Part shown: in pieces, positions 48,191 to 60,267 of the stretch | Layout of the letters: each line of letters opens with the position of its first letter | Position numbering within the stretch: the first letter of the stretch is position 1 | NCBI RefSeq assembly: GCF_037975245.1 | Contig: NC_092566.1 | Location: 14,946,501-15,010,500, forward strand | Length of the DNA: 64,000 nucleotides | Direction: 5' to 3' | Origin: Apostichopus japonicus | Taxonomy: Eukaryota; Echinodermata; Holothuroidea; Aspidochirotida; Stichopodidae | Notes under the pieces: generated by a model | Databases searched by the model: none | Told to the model about the DNA's origin: nothing | What the model saw: only the letters and a program-made list of their open reading frames with translations | Program-made: the position numbers and the translations under genes

Positions 48191-50779
48191 AAGTTGCACG
48201 GTGATGAACTTTTGAAAGAAGAGACATTTTGGCAACAAAGCAAACATTTCAAACGCTACCCCTTTTTAAGAGTAAAAGAACAACAATATTATAAATCGGA
48301 CTTTTGAAGACCTTCTGCCATGATGACGTCACACACAACATATAATGACTCGCCTCCTGGAGTATCGCAGGTTTATTTGATAAGAAAAAAATAGTTTACA
48401 ATCAATCAACCATTTTTAAAGCGAGGAACGACATTTTCTTTCATTTATTTGTTCCCTCATTTTCCCCTTTAATACAAGAGTCACATTGATTGCCATCGGA
48501 ATACCCCTTTAAGATTTTGGTCACCTGCGTTCTTGATAAAGTTTAAAGACTATCTTATCAAAAGGGATTAAACCCACGTAACTATTGCATGATGTATTAC
48601 TCACCAGATTCATCTCGGCTCTTTATTTTTAGACAGCCAGTATTTTGAACGTTGAAAAAAAGGAGACTTCTAAGTGTCACCTCATTCAGAGAAAAGAGAG
48701 TATACATTTTTGGTTTCCCAAAAAAAAGGAAGAAAAAAAAAAGGAATTTAACTTTCCATAGAGCGATTTCGAATTATCACAACGGAATGCACAACTCTTC
48801 TTTGGCTTCGGAGTGTCATACTTTAGCTTTACATTAGATATAACAAGATCTAAATTAATGTATAAAAGTAAGTAAGTAAGATCTAAACTAATTTTTTTGC
48901 CTCAAATAAACACTTTTGTAAGGCTATAGCCTTGTAAATTTATTCATATTTGATGTAAATTAAAAAAAAAAACTTTTAAAATACAAATCTATGCGAAAGT
49001 GATGTTGGAAATATATCCATGAAAATAAAGTTATTGTCATAGCATGGTTCCTCCCTAAAATAAGTGCCTCCCTAAAAAAAAAGCTGTATTATTATTAGAA
49101 AGATAAGTTCTGACTGTTTCACTCAGTTTTAAAGGATTTTAGACTCCTCCGTAGCCGTCTAGGAGTCATTGATGAACGTATGGATGCCTTATTTGTAATC
49201 CAAACAATTAAACGAAACTGAATATTTTGCCTCAAAATATAAACACCTTTGTAAGGCTATACCTTTGTGGATTTATTCATTTTTGCTGTAAATTAACAAA
49301 AAAATAATAATTTCTTTAAAAATACAAATCTATAGGGTAAAGTGATGTTGTAAATACACCCATGGAAAAGTTATTGTCATAACATATGTTACTCTTTAAG
49401 ACAAGCTTTTTTCTCAGAAATAAGTTCTTGCTGTTTCTCTCAGTTCAAAGGACTTTAGACACCTCCGTAGCCAATTTAGTCAGAGATCAAGTTCTGAATG
49501 CCTTATTTGTGATGTATTTGAGATGATTAACATCATGCACCGAATGCTCTAATAGTACGGGAGTGGGGGGAGGGGGTGACGGGGGTGGGAGAGACAGTAT
49601 TCTAAAAGGTTTATTGAGCACTGCATGGACCACATTCTATAGCACGCGGGGTACGCGGACATATCCCGGGAAGGGGAGTGGTTGCATCCCTGAGTTTTTC
49701 ATAGAGGATGATATATACTCGAACGAATTAATACGCACATCACGACATATTATTTGTGCTTTCCGGCCAAGGAAAGCTTACACGAAGTAATTTGTAAGAA
49801 AAGCAACCCAAGATATAGCCTATAGGCACCAGAGGCGTTGGAAGAGGGTTTCATCTGGGGAGGGGGAAGGGTGGTAGTGGTCAAATTTCAAAGTTACCGC
49901 AAAAAACGTCATGACGAATTCCAGTATTTCAATGTTTCTCCACAAAACGACATTGTTTAATTATTGCTTGATTTTTTTTTTAATTTTGCACAAAAAAAAA
50001 CTGCCCTTTCTAGTAACAGTTTCTTAATTTCTCAACAAATGGTATCATTTCGTACGAGCACCCCCCCCCCCTTCCACATCGACCCATCCTCAACCACCCA
50101 GTCCGAAAATCTCCGCCGCTTCTACTTAGCATGAAAAGTCCTGCAGGTTAGCAATGTAATTACAAAAGCTGACTATAGTATAGTAAATAAAGTAGAAGTA
50201 AAGTAGACAAATTAAAAAAGTTTGCAGATTGGAAGCGTAAACAAAACCAGAGATGTAGTGCCAGCCAGAGGAAAAAAAAGCGTACTACACGGGGGGGGGG
50301 GGGGGGTGGCTGCCCCAACCGTGGCAATACCACCCTTCCAGGAGTATATAGGGTAAGAGTGGGTGCAGGAGGGCCCTGTTTCAATGTGTCTCCAAACACC
50401 CCACTCCCAACCCGCTCTCCAAGCCCCTGTGTACATAAATGCTTATAATACATGGTATGGTGCTGGACGCAAACGTCTTACATGAATATAACAGTAACAT
50501 TCGCACACGTCACTGTAACATTATATTAACCTAAAAAGAGACTTTCCAACCACGAAACGTTGACAAAATATTACTTTACATCAGTTTTGCGAATTATAAC
50601 TTAATGAAGAGTATGTAAAATTACGTCATATTACCAATATGCACCTCTTCACTGTTTGGGAAAGAAAACAATATTACCAATCAGGATTATTGCAACGAAA
50701 AGAATTTCCTTTACCTGTGCGGAAAGTAGAAAAGATGGCGCTAGTTAAGTAACAGTTTCGTAAATTTATTAAATATTAA
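48191..50779. other. Gene-poor stretch with one tandem duplication
   Basis: Apart from the direct repeat at 48885-49510 and several G or C runs (49565, 49860, 50060, 50290), nothing coding or structured is recognised. Confidence 0.45.
48885..49510. repeat. Two diverged direct repeats of about 345 bp spacing
   Basis: TAAACAC...TTTGTAAGGCTATA, AATACAAATCTAT, AAGTGATGTTG and AAGTTATTGTCATA occur in the same order from 48905 and again from 49245. The copies have diverged considerably. Confidence 0.7.
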
Positions 50780-50799
50780 GATGGCACTTGTAAGCTTCC

Positions 50800-51126
50800 G
50801 TAGGTACATATTTAGTAGGAAAGCGCCTCATTGGGCCACGCATTCAGTGGACATGGGCCGCACGCATGCCGGTCGCAGAGAGTGTCTCGGCCCTCTGGCC
50901 ATAGGCAGGGATTCACGCACGCCACCTAGAACGCTTCTGCATAGTCGACCTCAGACCAACCGACCCTACTCGCATCCTCCCGGGTTCTTTTGCACGGGAT
51001 CCCAGGCCACAAAAAAGCACCATACCTACAGCCGGAGGTATTATCGCCTCCAGCCTGTCTCGAATCCTAGCCACGGTTTACTCGATTAGCAGTGCATGGT
51101 CTTTCGCTTACACCGTCGTGCTAACC
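50800..51126 (-). mobile_element. Possible tRNA-Ser-derived SINE with GC-rich body
   Basis: On the minus strand from 51126, GGTTAGCACGACGGTGTAAG is followed by a CACTGCTAATCGAG anticodon-like arm (GCT, as in serine tRNA) and GGATTCGAGAC as B box. A GC-rich body to about 50800 differs sharply in composition from its surroundings. The acceptor stem is not preserved, so this is not a working tRNA. Confidence 0.4.
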
Positions 51127-51249
51127 AACACATCAGTTAGAAAACTAACTTCAGAACTAATACTTAAAGACGAGACTGAAAAGGAGGGATAAGTTAAAAA
51201 AGAATTGTGTCACATTCGTCTATCTTTGCTGCGTTTCGAACTAATTAAA

Positions 51250-51302
51250 GATATCAGTTTCTTAGTCATCTGCTTAACCCCCTGAGCTAACGGACTACAC
51301 TG
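51250..51302 (-). other. tRNA 5'-half-like fragment
   Basis: The minus strand reads GTCCGTTAGCTCAGGGGGTT, a good pol III A box in tRNA context, but no B box follows at the right distance. Probably a truncated SINE head. Confidence 0.3.
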
Positions 51303-52056
51303 AAACATTATCTAATTTAAAATTTATCTTGGAAACATGGCGTAAATATCTTACTCGCTCGTTGCAATGAAAGCAGAAAGCAATGCGTCTTTTTTTGTGT
51401 TCGTTCTAAGTGATCCGACAATGCGAGATTCTTAATAGATTAGATGAACAATAGGCTTACCCTACAGGATGTCATTATTGATAACTTCAAGACACGATGG
51501 ATTTAAGTTGCAACGAAAGATGCTTAACTTATAATAGGAGTAAAACTCAAGTGAAATGTTTTTCTTCATCACAAATTATTTGCTTCCGATTAAATCATGT
51601 GTTACAATAATAAAGAACAAAAGTAATTCTTTCTTTAGGTCTGTGTATGATTGGACGCTAAACCTCGACATATCGGCGAAATTTGAACGACAGAATATCC
51701 ATTTTCTCAAGCCAAGAGTCCAAATAACACATAAATGTATATTGCTCCTCCACATTCAACCACTATCGGAGTGGAGGGAACGGGGGGGGGGCATTCTGGA
51801 GGGGGGGGGGGGGTGAACACATCACCGAATGTTCGCCCCTGTAATGACTCATCCTTCTTTTCTTACGTTTGATAACCGTCATTCTCTCAGTCATATATTC
51901 AGGCGCGTAGCCCAGGAATATTCCAAGGGAGGGGCGGAACTATAGGCAAAATATCAGAGCCGTAGATACGGCATTGCAAACTATCTAAGCGTATAGCGCC
52001 ACCATAGGTTGGCGCGAAGCGTACAAGAACATTTTGGCTGAAAATGCCTCCCAGAT

Positions 52057-54009
52057 CAGACGCGTATCCAGGATTTTCTAACCCGGGGGGCGCGAATTAC
52101 TATCTAAGCGAAGCGCCACCCTCGGTTGGCGCGGAGCGTACAAGAAAATTTCTGGTTTTGATACCCCCCAGATCACCGGAAATGGCACTTCTCGGGCTTG
52201 AAAATGACCAACCAGATGTACACTTTTGCCTGAGAACCGCAGTATTTCCCGACAGTTTTTTTCCATCCATAACCTTTTTGAAGATTGTCACCAGTCACAC
52301 ATCATGTTCGACCTGATTGCATGTCCTATGGATCATTGCTTTTGTAGGTGATTCTACGTCACGGCCCACAATATCCGAAAGCCCCACTTTTCAAGGTTTT
52401 AAGCCGATTATTTGTATAGAATTTGAAAATTCACAATTCTCGTGAATAAAATCACTTCAGAACATACCCATAATGTTGCACAAAATTCAATCTATGGACA
52501 AGCAATATAGAAAAACCTCCTTGAACCCCTAACAGATGGACAGGTCAAAATTGCACGAGTAGAGGAAAGTATGATGAAGAATGTTGGTGAGGAAATTTTC
52601 GAAAATTCAGACACAGTTAATTTTATTGGTGTAGAAATATTGAAACCTCTTATAATGGCTATTATAAAACTGCGTTGAAGGAAATGAAAAATAGCAGATA
52701 TTTCCGATATCAGATATATCGAAACCGAACACTACACACATAGGCGTAGGTCCCGTAGGAGGCGGGGGCTGCAGCCCCCCCCCCCCGCAACCAAATTTTC
52801 CCCATTTTTTTCTGGCACCTACTGAAAGAAAAATAAATAGCAATGAATAGCTTAAAAATGATCTCCTTGGTAATTAAAATAAAGTTCTAAGCTTGGCCGA
52901 TATTACTACTGTAAAAGAGAGTTTTGACATAAATGGATCTGTATGCTTTTTTTCCATCTACATAAGACATTTGGTTGTTTACATTAGCATCCGGCGGTAT
53001 ACTGTGCAACTTTGACGGACCGTACGGTAAACGATGGCATGCGATGTAATGACCGATGCTTGCTTATATGATATCGGCATCGGTATGTTGAACGCGCGCT
53101 TCGCGCGCGAAAAATTTTGGCTTTTTTTTTCGGGCAAGTCATTACAGCCCCCAAAGCTCCTACGCCTTTGACTACACACATAGACAGTTTTTGGGGCTGT
53201 TCATCCTGGAACATGAATTTCAATGCTAACTGATATGATGTTATATCTGCTCTTTGCTTTACAAATTCGAAAAGGCGTGTAGCGAGTAATTGCCAAGGGA
53301 GGGGCGAAGCCTGTAGGCAAACTATCTAAGCGAAGCGCCACCATGAGTTGGCGCGAAGCGTACAATAAAATTTTTGGCCGAAAATGCCTCCCAGATCGCT
53401 GGAAATGGCACTTCCCAGGCCTTGTAAGTTGCATCTAAGCATTGTCTATTTTGAAATTACTAGCGATGTCATAAAGAAAATTTGCAGGGGGGGGCGGTCG
53501 CCCCTTCCCGAAATGCGTCATGTTCCCCGACGACTCGGTCGAGTTCAAGACCAGCCACAGTTGGTTCCATATAGCACAATTGTACAATTGTTTAAGGCGT
53601 CCATACACACACACGCGTTATGATAGACCATATATAGTATTTATATAGATACATTAGTGAGAGAGGAAAAATGGAAACGTCAAAAATGGAGTTGTCGGTG
53701 TAAGGGGTAGGGTAAGGCGCACACCCCCTCCGTAATCCTTGATCTGTCACTGGCTACCCTGTGTATATAGTAGGGATCAGCGCTTTAACTATGACTGTTC
53801 CTCTTTCTCTTCCCGAGGTCTTGGCTATCTTCTACTCCCCCCCCCCTTTTCTCCTTTTCTCTTTTTTTTTCTTTTTCTCTTCCCTTCCTTCCTCTCCTCC
53901 TTTTCTTTCACCCCCCCTCCTTTTCCCTTTTTTTTCTCTTTTTTTTCTCTCCTCTTTTCCTTACCCGGGGGGCGCGCGCCCCCAACACCCCCCCCTGGAT
54001 ACGCGCCTG
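52057..54009. mobile_element. Second element of the nest
   Basis: The ends CAGACGCGTATCCAGG and CCTGGATACGCGCCTG are flanked by the 5-bp duplication CAGAT (52052-52056, 54010-54014). The intact target CCCAGATCGCTGGAAATGG can be read in a related copy at about 53390. It contains a third element, a partial copy of the outer family (53270-53520) and a long CT-rich tract (53835-53955). Confidence 0.75.
52739..53170. mobile_element. hAT-type MITE, innermost member of the nest
   Basis: The ends CATAGGCGTAGG and CCTACGCCTTTG are flanked by ACTACACA (52731-52738, 53171-53178). Same terminal family as 24285-24639 and 44975-45318. Confidence 0.85.
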
Positions 54010-54176
54010 CAGATAGCTGGAAATGGCACTTCCCAGGCCTTGTAAGTTGCATCTAAGCATTTTCTCTTTTGAAATTACTAGCGATATCATAAAAACATTT
54101 AAAAAAAAAGTGCTCAAGGGGGGGGGCGGCTGCCCCCTTCACCCCCACCCCTCTTGGTTACGCGCCTGCATATATT

Positions 54177-55362
54177 GGGTTTGTGAATACGGACAAATCG
54201 CAAAAAGAAATCACCGGTAAACCATAATGCAAAATGCATTGAGGTTTCGATGACGTCATTGCACTAGACTTGTGCTTGATAACCAGAAATAGCTGTCACA
54301 ATAGAAATGGCCCGAACCACTATTTTGATGTAAAATTATGACTACGGCATGGTAAAAGCAGGTCAGTCTACTGTACGTGGCAATACACACCTCCACCAAA
54401 AACAATAGGACGGTCTTGTACTCATCCACACACTAAGTATGAGAAGTAGGTCCACAATTCCCATCGTTAGGTACCATGCAAATGGTTTTCAGAGTTTGAC
54501 CTCTGGTGACCTCAAATGAGATTTGGCCTCACAAGCAACAGGATTCTTGTACTCAGTATGGCAAATCCATATATATTTAATGAAAAGTACCCTTGATTTC
54601 TACTATGAAAAATTATGTTTTAAAGGTTTTCAGGCTTCGACACTAAAATATTTTTAAAAGAACTCGCTATTTGGCGACCGTGACTAAAAAGTTTACTCGC
54701 CAGCGCAAAATTCACTCGCCACTACGACTGCTGTTCAAATCTCCATAGTACAGATCTACAACATCAATACTTTGTATGAACAAAAGGTTATAGGCACGGA
54801 AGACACTTAGGCAGATACATGGTGCTACGTAATTGCACATTGGACAATTAAGTTTCTTTGCAGTAAATAAAATTTAAACTTTTTTTCCACCAAATGGAAG
54901 TGATGAACAAAATAAAACATGTCGCAGAATCGTAAATAAGCAGCTATAGGCCTACTGTAGTGTCTCAAACAAATACGAATAAAACATCTGCAAAAATACC
55001 TACGAAGAAAGTTTGGCTTCTGTTACATAAGGGCGCCTCAAACACAAGGCATATACTATACAGTACTGTAGCTAGGTGTGCGCGCGTCCTATGAGCCTAT
55101 TCAGTACCTTACCGCTACTTTGTACAGCTACTCGATTAGCGTGATTCAAACATTTTCCCAATTATTGTGTGTTTGTATGTATGCGTGTGTGTGGGTGTGA
55201 ATAAGCTTCTAAGGGGGGGGGGGGGGGAACGATGTTTCGCATCGAATAAAACCATTTTATTACTGAATGCGAATAATATTCGTTGGCGGGAAGACGAATT
55301 TTGCAATTGCTAATTATTTCACTTTATGTGTCTCCTCTTCTGTATGTAATATTAAAGGATAT
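54177..55362. other. No gene seen
   Basis: AT-rich sequence with a G run at about 55215. A short CTCGC-rich patch (54660-54720, ACTCGCTATTTGG / ACTCGCCAGCG / ACTCGCCACTACG) repeats loosely. Nothing else is recognised. Confidence 0.4.
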
Positions 55363-55371
55363 ACCATAAGG

Positions 55372-55911
55372 GGTTAAAGGCCACGAGACCGAAGGTCCGC
55401 GAGACCGAAAGTCCGCGAGACAGAAACTATTACTAGGCCTATGATAGTGGCAAGACAAATATTACTACCAGTAATATTACGTTGATAAAGCTCGTAATTA
55501 AAAAGAATTTACAGCCATTTCTTGTCATAGTGGTGGATACCAGTGTCTTGCGCAAGGGGCTGGGCGGCTTGCATTGATACTAGGCCTCCAACAGTGGCGT
55601 AACCAGAGGATGTTGTAGGGGGCGAAAGCCCCCGCTCTCAAAGTTTCGCCCCTCCCCCTGCTGGCTGCTGCCCCAAATGAAATTTTAGAATACAATATAA
55701 CTTAATAATTAGATAGAGCGATACCCTAATTTAAACAATATTTCCCCCTTGTCAATCTCTTAGACCCCCTCTGAAGCCCCTCTAATGAAAAAGTCTAGTT
55801 GCGATCGATGGACCATCCATAGACCATTGGTCTCGCAGAAATTCGGTCTCGCGGAAATTCGGTCTCGCGGACCTTCGGTCTCGCGGACCTTCGGTCTCGG
55901 GGAATTTTCCC
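55372..55911. mobile_element. MITE with subterminal GAGACCGAAGGTCCGC repeats (MULE-like?)
   Basis: A 9-bp duplication ACCATAAGG flanks the element (55363-55371, 55912-55920). The left end carries about three tandem copies of a 16-bp unit GAGACCGAAGGTCCGC, and the right end about five in inverted orientation. It contains a partial hAT end (CAGTGGCGTAACCAGAGG at 55595). A 9-bp duplication with repeat-rich inverted ends fits Mutator-like elements, but no transposase is present. Confidence 0.7.
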
Positions 55912-55920
55912 ACCATAAGG

Positions 55921-57382
55921 TAACAGTATCATCTACATATGATTTCAGCCTGTTCACATCGGAGTTTGTCTATATATAATTAATTATAAGTAATACGTAA
56001 TAAGTAATCATGAATATTTGCAGGAATTAATTACTTTCGTTACGGCTTGGTAAAAATGGTGAACAAATATGAAAGACCTGTTGATAAAATGGAAATGAAA
56101 AGAAAAAGGAAAAGAAAGTACAAAAACAGTTGACATATTGAACATTTTGAACAAACTAAAAAAAAAGGCACTTTTGAAAAATTGAACAATTTGCCCATTT
56201 TCTTTTTTAGCCTTTGAAGAAGATGGCCTGCTAGGATCGAAACGTCAGGCCAACTTACTTTTACACATTCTATTATCTACACAGGCTCTCTAGTGGAGAA
56301 GCAGTTTGCTAACAGTTTTATTTTAAATTGAACAGCTAATAACTTTCTTTAGAGGAAATATACTGATTTAAAAAAATCAAATAATGCTACTTTAACCGGT
56401 TTTGAAGTGTTTCCTCTCTTTTTCGTTGTTAATCATTTGATCTTCTCACCTCTAAAATATAGTTGCTCGATACACTCACATTCAAAGATACGTGAAACCC
56501 AATTATTCTGTTTCCTGTCACGGTTAAGCCGGTGGTCGACCAGGATAACATTTGACAATAGATTTCTGTTTAAGATCAATCTTTTGTGATCAGCGGCATG
56601 AACAAACAAACTTCCAATACAGAGAATTCAACGAGGTGTCAATAAACGTTGGACAAAAGGCTTTTTTCAAGTGAAGGGTGCACAGCGGTTTGTGAACAGT
56701 TGTCAGATTCGTCTCATGTTTCGGAGGGGGGGGGGGGGGTGGATGGGAGGGGTGGGGGAGGAGAGAACTTCGACAAATTTGATTCTATGTTTGGTTAGTA
56801 TCGGAACATGTTTGACGAGAGGAGGGAGGTGTGTCTGTGTAGGGGTTGGGGTGGGTGGGGATGATCAAAAAATACACATGACGATTTATGATACTGTTTT
56901 GAAACCAGTGAGGCCCTGATCAACACAAGTCCGAATCCTTTCATTACATTGTCGAACAACTGTTCACAAAAGTAGTCAAAACTGAACGTTACATATATAG
57001 CAGTGTGTAAACATTATAACCGTCCTATTGAATGGTGTTTATCGTTTTGAAAGAAACATCAACGGCTTTGTTTCCATATCTGGAGAGCAATGTAATGGGT
57101 GGGGTGGGGTACAGAGGAAGGAGGGGTGCAGGACTTGTCGGGAAGGTGGGGGGGGGGGTAGATATGAGAGATTCTAGTGCAATATAAGGGTTGCTTTTTT
57201 AAACCTGGGAGAGGTGTCATTGGCGATCAGATCTCTTCGTTCGAGATTTTTTGTTAATACACTATCAACGGCTATTCCTCGACCAGAGAGTTAAGCTTCC
57301 TCTTATCTGGTGCATTTTGGAGTAAATTCGACGACTTCGTCTCGATTCGACCCAGTGTCAGCTATCCGAACAACTATATTAA
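55921..57382. other. No gene seen
   Basis: A/T-rich with a G-rich tract at 56725-56765. Near 56215 GAAGAAGATGGCCTGC and CGAAACGTCAGGCC resemble sequence found at the ends of some retroelements, but too little is preserved for a call. Confidence 0.4.
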
Positions 57383-57620
57383 GGAGTGTTAGCTCAGTGG
57401 TTAACGCCGGTGCCTTCCAATCATAAGGTCCCGAGTTCGAGTCACCCCAAGATTACTGTATGTTGTCCAGTTACAGAGTTGTTGACAATTGAAAATTCAT
57501 AATCATGGACGTTAAATATGAATCTAAGAGACTGACTTCGGTCAGCTTGCGGCTTTGATAAGCCAATGAGGCTTCTTCACGAGTTCCTGCTTGCATGAGG
57601 ATCTAAAAATACATACATAT
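57383..57620 (+). mobile_element. tRNA-derived SINE, copy E
   Basis: GGAGTGTTAGCTCAGTGGTT head, B box with GAGTTCGAGTCACC, standard body and an ATACATACAT tail. It lies outside the duplicated units, so the family is dispersed. Confidence 0.85.
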
Positions 57621-58469
57621 TATGGGGCGAGGGGGGGGGGGTTAATGGGGAAAGGGGTCAATGAGGGAAGGGGGATTCATCGGGCAAAGGGCGACGTGCA
57701 TGACAAAGCGACATAATTTATGAAGGGAAGAATGTGGTCGCTTTCAGAAAACGGTTAAAGGCAGAGATACCATGAAAATGAATATTCAGGTTCGAGCCCC
57801 ATGATGTTGTAAATACTAAATATACGTTCAAAAAAGTTAACTCAGGGAGTCGCTAGGCAACACACTGGTTAAACGGAGTATGCTTCTACCTAGGTGAAAC
57901 ATTTAATGAATACTATGGGTTGAGGTGGGGGGGGGGTGGGGTGGGGCAATGTCGGAAAGAGCAATTAAACGACTTGACAACAGAATTCTCGTGAAATCAT
58001 TTTAGTTTAACCAGGCGCAGGTGAAAGGCACATAGAGCAATGCGACGGAGGTGTTTCAATGGTAATCCATTGTCAATAAACGGTAACAAAAGGATTCACA
58101 ACTTAGGGTGCATAGCAGTGTGTAAACAGTCATTTCCTTCCTGTTAGCGAGTTTGATGAGACTTACAACGTGTGTCGTCATTTATAGCGCAACGGAGGAA
58201 AGCAGGAGGATGATGACAATAGTAGGGGAAGGGGTGATTAGGGGTAGCTTGATGAGACCCGCCAGGAACGAGAGTTAGTGTCCATCTGGGATGAAAGGTT
58301 TCATGTATCAATAATAAACTGTCCAGAACCATGAATGGTAACAAAAGTGACCAGCAAAGCAATTGGATTTAAGGCTAATATAGGTCAATTCGTATATAAA
58401 GAGTCGTTACTAAGGGTAACCATTCTTTCTTTTGTATGACAGAGATTAAAAAAAAAACTGGCTCCTGGA

Positions 58470-58740
58470 AATGAAATACATTGCTCTATGGTCCTTTATC
58501 TTAGTTTTAGTTCTCTCTCAACTACCCTCCTCCCCCGCATCCTTTTCTTATTTTCAAAGTTTACCTTATTATTCATTATTGTTTGGGAGACTTGGTTCAA
58601 AGTCATGCCAAAAGCTCTGTCAATGTTATGAAATAAATTGTAACTAACTGCATCTGTAGCTGTTTATTGCTCATATACTGTACTGTATACCTATTGTTGA
58701 TTTTACACAGTATTTTGACTGAAACAGTACCAGAAGTGGA
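58470..58740. repeat. Dispersed repeat, copy 1 (partner at 61415-61650)
   Basis: Both copies share TTCAAAGTTT or TCAAAGTTTT, TGTTTGGGAGAC.TGGTTCAA, TCTGTCAAT.TT, GTTTATTGTT or similar, and ACAGTATTTTGACTGAA in the same order. They are about 70-75 percent similar by eye. Confidence 0.6.
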
Positions 58741-59826
58741 AACAACAGTGTTTTGAACACCAACTTCTGTAAATAATTCCGTTTAATGGCAATTGTTAAT
58801 GGATAAAATAAAAAGGAAACATCAAATGGTTGGACACTCTCCTATAAACATGATTTTACTCTCGAGTTGATAGTTAATTAGCGATTAATTCATAAATTAG
58901 ATTCGATTTCGTCGCGCATATACTTTCATATTAATGAAAAGCACATACAAAAAAAAAATGTTTGGAAAATCGACACTTTCATTTTTCTTCATTTTAAATG
59001 ATATTTGACTGACGGTATTTTTTCCTGCAATTTCAAGGGTTAATAATATGGAATCGAATTAGATAAAAAAAAAATGCCATTTCAACTAAAACAATTCTGC
59101 TGCACTGTAAAAAGAAATGCTCAAAAACATGTAACAGTTGATAAAATCAATCAACCCCTTTGGTTTTTGTAATATTGCTTTCTTTAAATTAGAACTTTGA
59201 GTTGACTTTTAATTTTTTTTGGTACAATTTCCAGGTTTTATTCCAAATAATGAGGAAAACTCTAAAATTGTATTTGTGAGGAATCAAGAACCTAAACTTA
59301 TTATAGTGCTTCTAACATATTCGTATGGGTGAATAAAATTTTCTAGGATATATGGTGTGCTTTTGATCAGGGAGACTTTACAATTCTCTGCTCGGATTAA
59401 TAAATAAATTGCAGTATTAATTTTAGTCATATTGTGTGGTCCATTGATAAAAAGCACCGAAAAGTTGACAAATCAATCCGAACAAGTTGTATAATTAGAA
59501 CTGAAAATGTTCAAAGCCTATAGTGAACTTTGTTTTGCTCTGTGAATTGTCTTTACAGTGTGTGGCAATGGCTTTGTATGGTCACTCACCCGGAAAACTA
59601 AAATTTGTTCTTGTTAGGTGTGTTTGATAAAGGGGGATTCCCATTTTCCCATTCCAAAAGCGTTACAAATTTCAGTGTTTAAACTTGAATGTTCTTTTCT
59701 GAGAAGACTGGAAATGTCAGCCGTTTGACATAAAGATCTGAAAAGGTTAAAGAACGTTTTGTTTACAAACAATAATCCGCGAGAAGGTAGGCATCGAGAT
59801 ATGTTTAGATGGCCTCTAAAGAAACT

Positions 59827-59860
59827 CCGCCCATTTCCTGCCTAAACAGTTTATGATTGG
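59827..59860 (+). promoter_or_regulatory. Candidate promoter elements (GC box, inverted CCAAT)
   Basis: CCGCCC at 59827-59832 and ATTGG at 59856-59860, the reverse of CCAAT, lie about 400 bp before the start codon at 60268 in a stretch without a TATA box. This combination is common in TATA-less animal promoters. Use is inferred. Confidence 0.35.
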
Positions 59861-60267
59861 TTCATAAATATTCGGTGTCTTATTACAGCCACATAAACAA
59901 TGACCCGGGTCAATCTACATATTCACACACAGTATTAGTGTACTCATCCTTGTTTGTAGACAATGGTGCCATTATTTGTCTCAAGGATTATTCGGAAATT
60001 GGGGAACTTTAGATGTTGTTACGTAATCCAAGAACACAAGGGGAGTTTATTTAGACGTTCCGTTTGTATTAAATAGCTGTTTATTCAATAAATAGAGAAA
60101 ATTCGTTGAGTCAAGAAAGGAGACATTTGATCACCTTATTCCGGTTTCCGTGCCTTCTACCGCAGCGAGTGTGTTGTTATGCTACTACCAGTGGCAGTTA
60201 CCATATCTTCACTGCAGCCATTCTTTGCCAAGCCCCTGCGTAATTCTTCAAAACTAGATGAAGAATT

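Larger units (their letters stand above)
51900..54168. mobile_element. hAT-type element, outer member of a three-level nest
   Basis: The ends CAGGCGCGTAGCC and GGTTACGCGCCTG are flanked by the exact 8-bp duplication CATATATT (51892-51899 and 54169-54176). Its own sequence is split by a second element. The interior carries the TATCTAAGCGAAGCGCCACC motif family found also at about 7550 and 8030. Confidence 0.8.
57621..60267. other. Intergenic region and promoter side of the gene at 60268
   Basis: Holds one member of a dispersed repeat pair (58470-58740), G-rich tracts (57625-57660, 57925-57950) and the putative promoter. No coding exon is recognised. Confidence 0.45.

Noticed and set aside
50781-51089. 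102-codon plus frame in GC-rich sequence
   Set aside because: It overlaps the putative serine-tRNA-like SINE on the opposite strand and shows no domain; the high GC explains the open frame.
53739-54056. Overlapping frames rich in Phe, Ser, Pro or Lys, Glu, Gly
   Set aside because: They come from a CT/GA-rich low-complexity tract inside a transposon nest.
56215-56260. Hammerhead-type ribozyme or Penelope-like end around CGAAACGTCAGG
   Set aside because: The CTGATGA core is absent and no reverse transcriptase remnant is nearby; kept only as a remark.
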